In this document: positions 59,641-64,000 of the stretch, piece by piece
Position numbering within the stretch: the stretch's first letter is position 1
Layout of the letters: the number at the start of each line of letters is the position of its first letter
Assembly: GCA_934644965.1 (NCBI GenBank)
Contig: CAKUDG010000002.1
Location: 62,001 to 126,000 of the forward strand
Source of the DNA: an uncultured Victivallales bacterium
GTDB lineage: Bacteria; Verrucomicrobiota; Lentisphaeria; Victivallales; UBA1829
Length of the DNA stretch: 64,000 bases
Direction: 5' to 3'
Position numbers and translations under genes: made by a program
Notes under the pieces: model-generated
Databases searched by the model: none
Seen by the model: only the letters and a program-made list of their open reading frames with translations
What the model was told of the DNA's origin: nothing

Positions 59641-60072
59641 ATGGACGAAGAAAAATTCAGAATGCTTGTTCAGCGGATTCTTGAACAGGATTCGCGTTAC
59701 GATATCCATGCCTATAGATTCATCAGTGAAGCGGTTTCCTACACGATTGCAAAGGCGGAGAAGGAGTCCCTTCCTCCGGGGAAGCGTCACATTTCCCCCG
59801 GGGAACTTGTGAGGGGCTCGCTCGAATTCGCCATCGGGCAGTTCGGACTGCTTGCCGGCACCGTCATGGAATACTGGAACGTGCATTGCGGACTTGACAT
59901 CGGGAATATCGTCTTCAATATGATTCATGCAGGAATTCTCACCGCGTCTCCTGAAGATACGTTGGAGGCCTTCGACTGTTTTTACGAAATCCCGGCTTTC
60001 CTGGATTCCATGCAGAAGGATTCCATGCGGAACGACGAGCCCCCGCTTCATCCGCCGCATAAAATTTTCTGA
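59641..60072 (+). CDS. Minf_1886-like protein (Verrucomicrobia/Planctomycetes-restricted family)
   Basis: A 143-aa protein of unknown function matching the PVC-restricted Minf_1886 family in layout: VQRILEQDSRYDIHAYRFISEAVSYTIAK, HISPGELVRGSLEFAIGQFGLLAGTVMEYWNVHCGLDIGNIVFNMI, ending in a short loop and FDCFYEIPAFLDS. It is soluble with no membrane segment. The family is known from planctomycete and verrucomicrobial genomes, and this gene is the strongest taxonomic clue here. Its recognition is from memory of the family pattern. A GC-rich hairpin lies in its leader. Confidence 0.82.
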   Translation: MDEEKFRMLVQRILEQDSRYDIHAYRFISEAVSYTIAKAEKESLPPGKRHISPGELVRGSLEFAIGQFGLLAGTVMEYWNVHCGLDIGNIVFNMIHAGILTASPEDTLEAFDCFYEIPAFLDSMQKDSMRNDEPPLHPPHKIF

Positions 60073-60458
60073 GGAATCCATCGGATGAGTTCGTCAGTCC
60101 CGGTGAATGTCCCGGAGTATGTTCCGGAATATATCACGGATGGACATTTGGGTACGCTCCCGGATCTGCGGCGTTTATTTTGAATTTGAATGTGTGTATG
60201 CTTGTGTGTGGGAGGAGCGGAGAAGAAAGACTCCCCCCCTGAGCTTTTTGAAAGATGCCGTCCGGACGGGTTCAGAAGAAAGTTTTTTTCTTGTTGAATC
60301 TTCTTTTTTTTCCGTGTGTTCCTGTTTATGGTACTTGCCCGCGGAGAAAAAAGCGGAAAAAAGCGGACGGATTTTTTTCTGGAGAACACTCATATGATTC
60401 AACATCATCATTATTGTCATCATTGAGAAAACGATTGGAGAAACGATTGGAGAAACCC
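60073..60458. other. intergenic region before the M16 peptidase
   Basis: 386 bp. A frame in phase with the peptidase starts at 60255 with a hydrophobic stretch (VFFLLNLLFFPCVPVYG), so a longer, exported form cannot be excluded. Its ribosome site is weak, whereas 60459 has a strong one. Confidence 0.5.
60431..60454 (+). repeat. 12-bp tandem duplication carrying the ribosome site
   Basis: ACGATTGGAGAA occurs twice back to back (60431-60442 and 60443-60454), four bases before the peptidase ATG. Each copy contains a GGAG. Confidence 0.85.
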
Positions 60459-63035
60459 ATGAAAACAGCTTGCAGAGAGAATGGATGCGGAATTTCCACC
60501 CGTGTGAAAAGTATTTTTTTTGACAACGGTCTGAGAGTCTATGTGATTCCGAATCGGTCGGTTCCCGCGGTGACGCTTGAAGCGTGGGTGGAGACCGGCA
60601 GCATGCACGAAGGGGAATATCTGGGCTGCGGACTTTCGCATTTTCTGGAGCACATGGCCTTTGCCGGGACGGCCAGATACCCCGGGTCCGGAATTTCGGA
60701 CACAGTAAACCGCCTGGGAGGAGATCTGAACGCCTATACCACTCTTGACCATACGATGTATTACATGAATCTTCCTTCCGGACACTGGAGGACCGGTCTT
60801 GAGATGCTCGATGAGATGCTGCGCTTTCCCTTGTACCCGGAAGAGCGTTTTCTTCTGGAGAAGGATGTGATTCTCCGGGAATGCGATATGCGGGATGACT
60901 CTCCGGATTCGATGCTGTTTGAAAAACTCTGGCATACCGTGTATCCGCATCATCCTGCGGGCCATTCGGTGATCGGCTACCGGGACAAGATCGCCACGGT
61001 AAACCGGGAAATGATGCTGAAGTATTATGAGCGGCGCTATGCGCCGGGACGAGTGTTTTATGTCGTTGCCGGGGACGTGGATCCCGTGGAGGTTTTTGAT
61101 TTTCTGAAAGATTCTGCCGGCACGTGGCCGGTCGGCCGAGTGGACGAGCCGGCTTTTTCTGAGGAACCCGGACAATGCGGGAAACGGGAGAAAAAACTGT
61201 TTTTCCACGATCCTCTCTGCCGTGTGGGGATCGCCTGGAGGATTCCGGGACTTTCCCATCCCGATCTCCCCGCTCTGGATCTGCTTTCACTCATTCTGGG
61301 GGATGGGGCGAGTTCCCGCCTTTACCGGGCGTTGAAAATTGAATCCGCTCTTGCTCTTGACATCAATTCCTTTGCTTACGGCAACTGTGTGCTCGGCGCT
61401 TCAGGGCTCCTGGCTTCGGCAAAGCCGCAGAATCTGCGAAAACTGCACTCGGGGATCCGGAAAATTCTGGATGATCTGAGGGCACGCCCGGTCACTGCGG
61501 AGGAACTTTCCAGAGCCCGGACAATGCAGGCTGCATCCCATATCCGTGCGATGCGTACGAACAAGGGCCTGGCGCGGACCGTGGGCAGTTCCGTTCTCGC
61601 CTGCGGTGCTCCGGATATGGCGGATCTTTATCTGGAGCGTCTTTCAAAAGTGACGGAAGAGGAGATTCTTTCGGTTGCACAACGTTATTTTCCCGAGGAA
61701 CGCATGTGCGTGACGGAACTGCATCCCCAGGAGACCGCGCCCCGTGCGAGTCGGAGCCGTGCGCGAAAGAAAGACGCCCGCCCGCTTCCTGTCCTGAAAC
61801 GTTTTTCCGGAGACCAGAAGGCAGTCTATCTGAAGGATGACCGCCTTCCTCTTGTGGATTTCAGCATAGTGCTTCCCGCCGCGCTGATCTGGGAAAGTTC
61901 GTACCCGGCAGGGATTTCCAGACTCCTTGCCGAATGCCTCGACACCGGATGCCGTGATTATGCTGAGACGGAATTCAATGACCTTCTGGAAAACAATGCC
62001 ATTGATCTGAATGTCAGTTCCGGGAACAATGCCATGACATTGAAGATGAGCTGTACGGCGGATCGTGTGCAGATTGCTGCCGATGCCATGGCTTCCATGC
62101 TGTCCGCTCCGCTTTTCGCCCCTGACGCCGTGGAACGGGAGAGAAACAATCTGGAAGACCGCATCCGGACATCCTCCAGCAGGCCGCTCAACTGCGCTCT
62201 GGACGTTTTCTCCCACGAGCTTTTCGGAAGTCATCCCTATGCGTTTTCGTATGCGCTGCCTCTGGAGAGTGTGCATTTGCTGACAGAAGAAATGCTGCGC
62301 GAATTTTATTTTGAGCACGTTCTGATTCCTTCCCGATGCTGCGTTGCTGTATCGGGTGCAGTGAAAGAGAAGGAGGCGTTTGCGCTTGCGGGGAAGATTC
62401 TCTCCCGGATTCCCTGGAATTCCGGGAGAAAAAAAGGAGGTGCGCAGCTGCCTGTTCCGCCGAAATTTCAGCCAGGAAGGAGAAGAAAGGATGTCTTTCT
62501 GAAACGGGAGCAGTCTGTTGCAGTTGCCGGGATTCCTTCCTTTGCCTTCTCTTCGCCCGACGAAACGGTTCTTTCGATTCTGCACTCTCTTTCAAACAAC
62601 ATGTCATCGAATCTGTTCCGGACTGTCCGGGAGGATTCGGGGCTGGCGTATTATACTGCTCTCCGCTGCATGGCGGGTTTTGATGCCGGGACACTGGTGT
62701 ACTATGCGGGAACGGAAGCCTCCGCTGTCGACCGCGTGCTGGATTTGTTTGACGCGGAGATGAAACGACTTGCTTCCGGCGGCATGACTCAGCAGGAATT
62801 CGATGCGGCAAAGGACGGGACCCTCTTTTCCATGGCCGATTCCGCCCAGGATGTCTCCACACTCGCTCTTTCCTCCGCCCTGGACGAGTTCCTGGGGGAG
62901 GGCTGTCTGAAGCACTGGCTCGACGAGGAGAAAATACGCAAAATGACTCTTAAAGATGCAAACAGAAGTTTCAAAAAGTTGTTTACCTCAAAAACGCTCC
63001 TCCAGGTAACTGTGACGCCCGGCGATGAGAAATAA
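60459..63035 (+). CDS. M16-family zinc metallopeptidase, double length
   Basis: An 858-aa insulinase/pitrilysin-type peptidase. The inverted zinc motif HFLEH is at residues 61-65 (H61, H65 ligands, E64 base) with the third ligand E141 in RECDM. The first M16 pair runs to about 440, including VAGDVDPVEVFDFL and the Arg-Tyr segment SSRLYRALK. A second, zinc-less pair follows (about 455-858) with MSSNLFRTVREDSGLAYYT. The N-terminus has no signal peptide if it starts at 60459, as I chose because of GGAG eight bases upstream. The substrate is unknown; PqqL- or processing-peptidase-like roles are possible. Confidence 0.93.
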   Translation: MKTACRENGCGISTRVKSIFFDNGLRVYVIPNRSVPAVTLEAWVETGSMHEGEYLGCGLSHFLEHMAFAGTARYPGSGISDTVNRLGGDLNAYTTLDHTMYYMNLPSGHWRTGLEMLDEMLRFPLYPEERFLLEKDVILRECDMRDDSPDSMLFEKLWHTVYPHHPAGHSVIGYRDKIATVNREMMLKYYERRYAPGRVFYVVAGDVDPVEVFDFLKDSAGTWPVGRVDEPAFSEEPGQCGKREKKLFFHDPLCRVGIAWRIPGLSHPDLPALDLLSLILGDGASSRLYRALKIESALALDINSFAYGNCVLGASGLLASAKPQNLRKLHSGIRKILDDLRARPVTAEELSRARTMQAASHIRAMRTNKGLARTVGSSVLACGAPDMADLYLERLSKVTEEEILSVAQRYFPEERMCVTELHPQETAPRASRSRARKKDARPLPVLKRFSGDQKAVYLKDDRLPLVDFSIVLPAALIWESSYPAGISRLLAECLDTGCRDYAETEFNDLLENNAIDLNVSSGNNAMTLKMSCTADRVQIAADAMASMLSAPLFAPDAVERERNNLEDRIRTSSSRPLNCALDVFSHELFGSHPYAFSYALPLESVHLLTEEMLREFYFEHVLIPSRCCVAVSGAVKEKEAFALAGKILSRIPWNSGRKKGGAQLPVPPKFQPGRRRKDVFLKREQSVAVAGIPSFAFSSPDETVLSILHSLSNNMSSNLFRTVREDSGLAYYTALRCMAGFDAGTLVYYAGTEASAVDRVLDLFDAEMKRLASGGMTQQEFDAAKDGTLFSMADSAQDVSTLALSSALDEFLGEGCLKHWLDEEKIRKMTLKDANRSFKKLFTSKTLLQVTVTPGDEK

Positions 63036-63303
63036 AAATGGCGTTTTTTTCCGGTATTCCGTTTGAATTATCATACGTTGCGAATATTATAATAGTAACG
63101 GCGGCGCATGATGCCTGACGGAGCATGATGTCCGTACAGGGGACCCCAGGTTTTTTTCCCCTCCGCAGATGGGGAAACAAAGACTCTTCAAAAGGGAAAT
63201 GAGCCGGAGAAAAGAGGTTTTCTTCTTTTCTTTGTTATTGTTTTTTTTGATGAATTCAAAATTGCAAGTCAGCATATAGAGAAAGAACGACGGAGGTTTT
63301 CTC

Positions 63304-64000
63304 GTGAAAGGTAAAATTCTGCTTATTTTGTCGACAGTGGCTGTCCTTCACTTGTTTGTGGGGGGACTTGTTCTGACGGGCGGCTGTGAAACTGTGGAAG
63401 ATGATCCGATGCCTCCCGGCGCTTATGTTCCCACTCCTGCACCTGATGCTGCACAGCCGGATATCAATGCCGTTTCCCAGAGCGGGGAGGAGACGATTGT
63501 TTATGTTCAGGAGCCTGATGATGTCATCACGCTCTCAAACGAAACGGAATCCGTGGTGAGTACGGAGCTTCCCGAGCCTCCTCAGGAAGAGCCCCAGACC
63601 AAGCCTGTGAAGGGGACGGCTCCTGTTGTGGATTCCGAAGCCGAACTCATGAAATATACGGTGCAGAGGGGCGATACTCTTTCCGGAATTGCCTTGGCTT
63701 ACGGAGTGAAAGTGAACGCTCTTGCCTCTTACAACAAGATTGCGAAGAAGGATTTCATCCGGGTCGGCCAGGTTCTTACGATTCCTCCCGGAGGGAAGGC
63801 TGTTCCTTCGGAAGTCAAGCGTGCCGTGAGCAAAGGTTCTTCCTCTGCGGCGAAAAATGATCGGAGTGCGGCAAAGAAAACGCTTTCTTCCGCCACCGCC
63901 GGAAGCTCCCGGAAAGCCGTGATGCCCATTCCGGCAGATGGGATTTATGTAGTTCAGAAAAATGATTCTTTCTACAAGATCGGGGCCAAATTTGGAGTAA
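63304..64000 (+). CDS. LysM-domain lipoprotein (truncated by the window edge)
   Basis: An incomplete gene of at least 232 codons starting with GTG at 63304; GGAGG seven bases before it supports this start. The N-terminus is a signal peptide (LILSTVAVLHLFVGGLVLTGGC) whose Cys may be lipid-modified. A Pro/Glu-rich linker follows (about 35-110), then one LysM peptidoglycan-binding domain (MKYTVQRGDTLSGIALAYGV...FIRVGQVLTIP). After a Ser/Ala/Lys-rich linker a second LysM domain begins (GIYVVQKNDSFYKIGAKFGV). It likely anchors at the envelope and binds peptidoglycan; the missing C-terminus could hold a peptidase or other domain. Confidence 0.9.
   Translation, partial: MKGKILLILSTVAVLHLFVGGLVLTGGCETVEDDPMPPGAYVPTPAPDAAQPDINAVSQSGEETIVYVQEPDDVITLSNETESVVSTELPEPPQEEPQTKPVKGTAPVVDSEAELMKYTVQRGDTLSGIALAYGVKVNALASYNKIAKKDFIRVGQVLTIPPGGKAVPSEVKRAVSKGSSSAAKNDRSAAKKTLSSATAGSSRKAVMPIPADGIYVVQKNDSFYKIGAKFGV

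Noticed and set aside
1..64000. CRISPR arrays, insertion sequences, rRNA genes
   Set aside because: No regularly spaced repeats, transposase motifs with terminal inverted repeats, or rRNA sequence were seen on either strand.

Overview
The window is a stretch of bacterial chromosome with a Gram-negative cell plan. It encodes murE/murF with the meso-diaminopimelate DNPR motif, several lipoproteins, an RND pump and phosphatidylethanolamine synthesis. The best lineage pointer is the gene at 59641-60072, which looks like the Verrucomicrobia/Planctomycetes-restricted Minf_1886 family. A secreted parallel beta-helix protein, a GH35/DUF5597-type glycosidase and a membrane pyrophosphatase also fit the PVC superphylum. 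A Lentisphaerota/Kiritimatiellota/Verrucomicrobiota-like organism is my inference; no rRNA is present to test it.

Left third (1-21.5 kb), almost all on the minus strand: uvrC; a secreted protein of unknown function with two similar halves; a lipoprotein with its own terminator; a plus-strand HAD phosphatase; an AddA/AddB-type helicase-nuclease pair; an alpha/beta hydrolase; a class II aldolase-like protein lacking metal ligands; a secreted coiled-coil protein preceded by a 46-codon basic peptide gene; a metallo-beta-lactamase/TIM-barrel fusion overlapping an ABC-F ATPase; and typA.

Middle (21.5-46.7 kb): an isolated intact phage-type large terminase; a GH35-like glycosidase; a marR-MFP-RND efflux operon with a recognisable promoter/operator; tRNA-Lys(CTT); mnmE; a TPR protein; a beta-helix protein; glgC; uppP with a tandem-repeat loop; a three-gene signalling operon (HTH-receiver protein, possible haem-domain secreted protein, histidine kinase); and a K+-dependent-type membrane pyrophosphatase. 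After the hppA terminator comes a compact run of five consecutive small hairpins (46766-46883).

Right third (46.9-64 kb): murF-murE (overlapping, F first), a BamE-like lipoprotein and a C-terminal processing protease on the minus strand; then yebC-ruvC, psd-pssA-epimerase (phospholipid synthesis), a solitary receiver protein, argG, the Minf_1886 gene, a double-length M16 peptidase and a LysM lipoprotein cut by the window edge.

A recurring oddity is low-complexity sequence (Ser runs, Glu/Lys/Gly runs) inserted into otherwise conserved proteins: MurE, the ABC-F ATPase, UppP, the histidine kinase, the processing protease and the MBL fusion. Candidates most worth a second look are the orphan terminase, the hairpin cluster, the HTH-receiver/haem-domain/kinase operon, the coupled 46-aa peptide gene, the degenerate aldolase and the MBL-TIM fusion. 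I found no CRISPR array, IS element, rRNA or prophage module.
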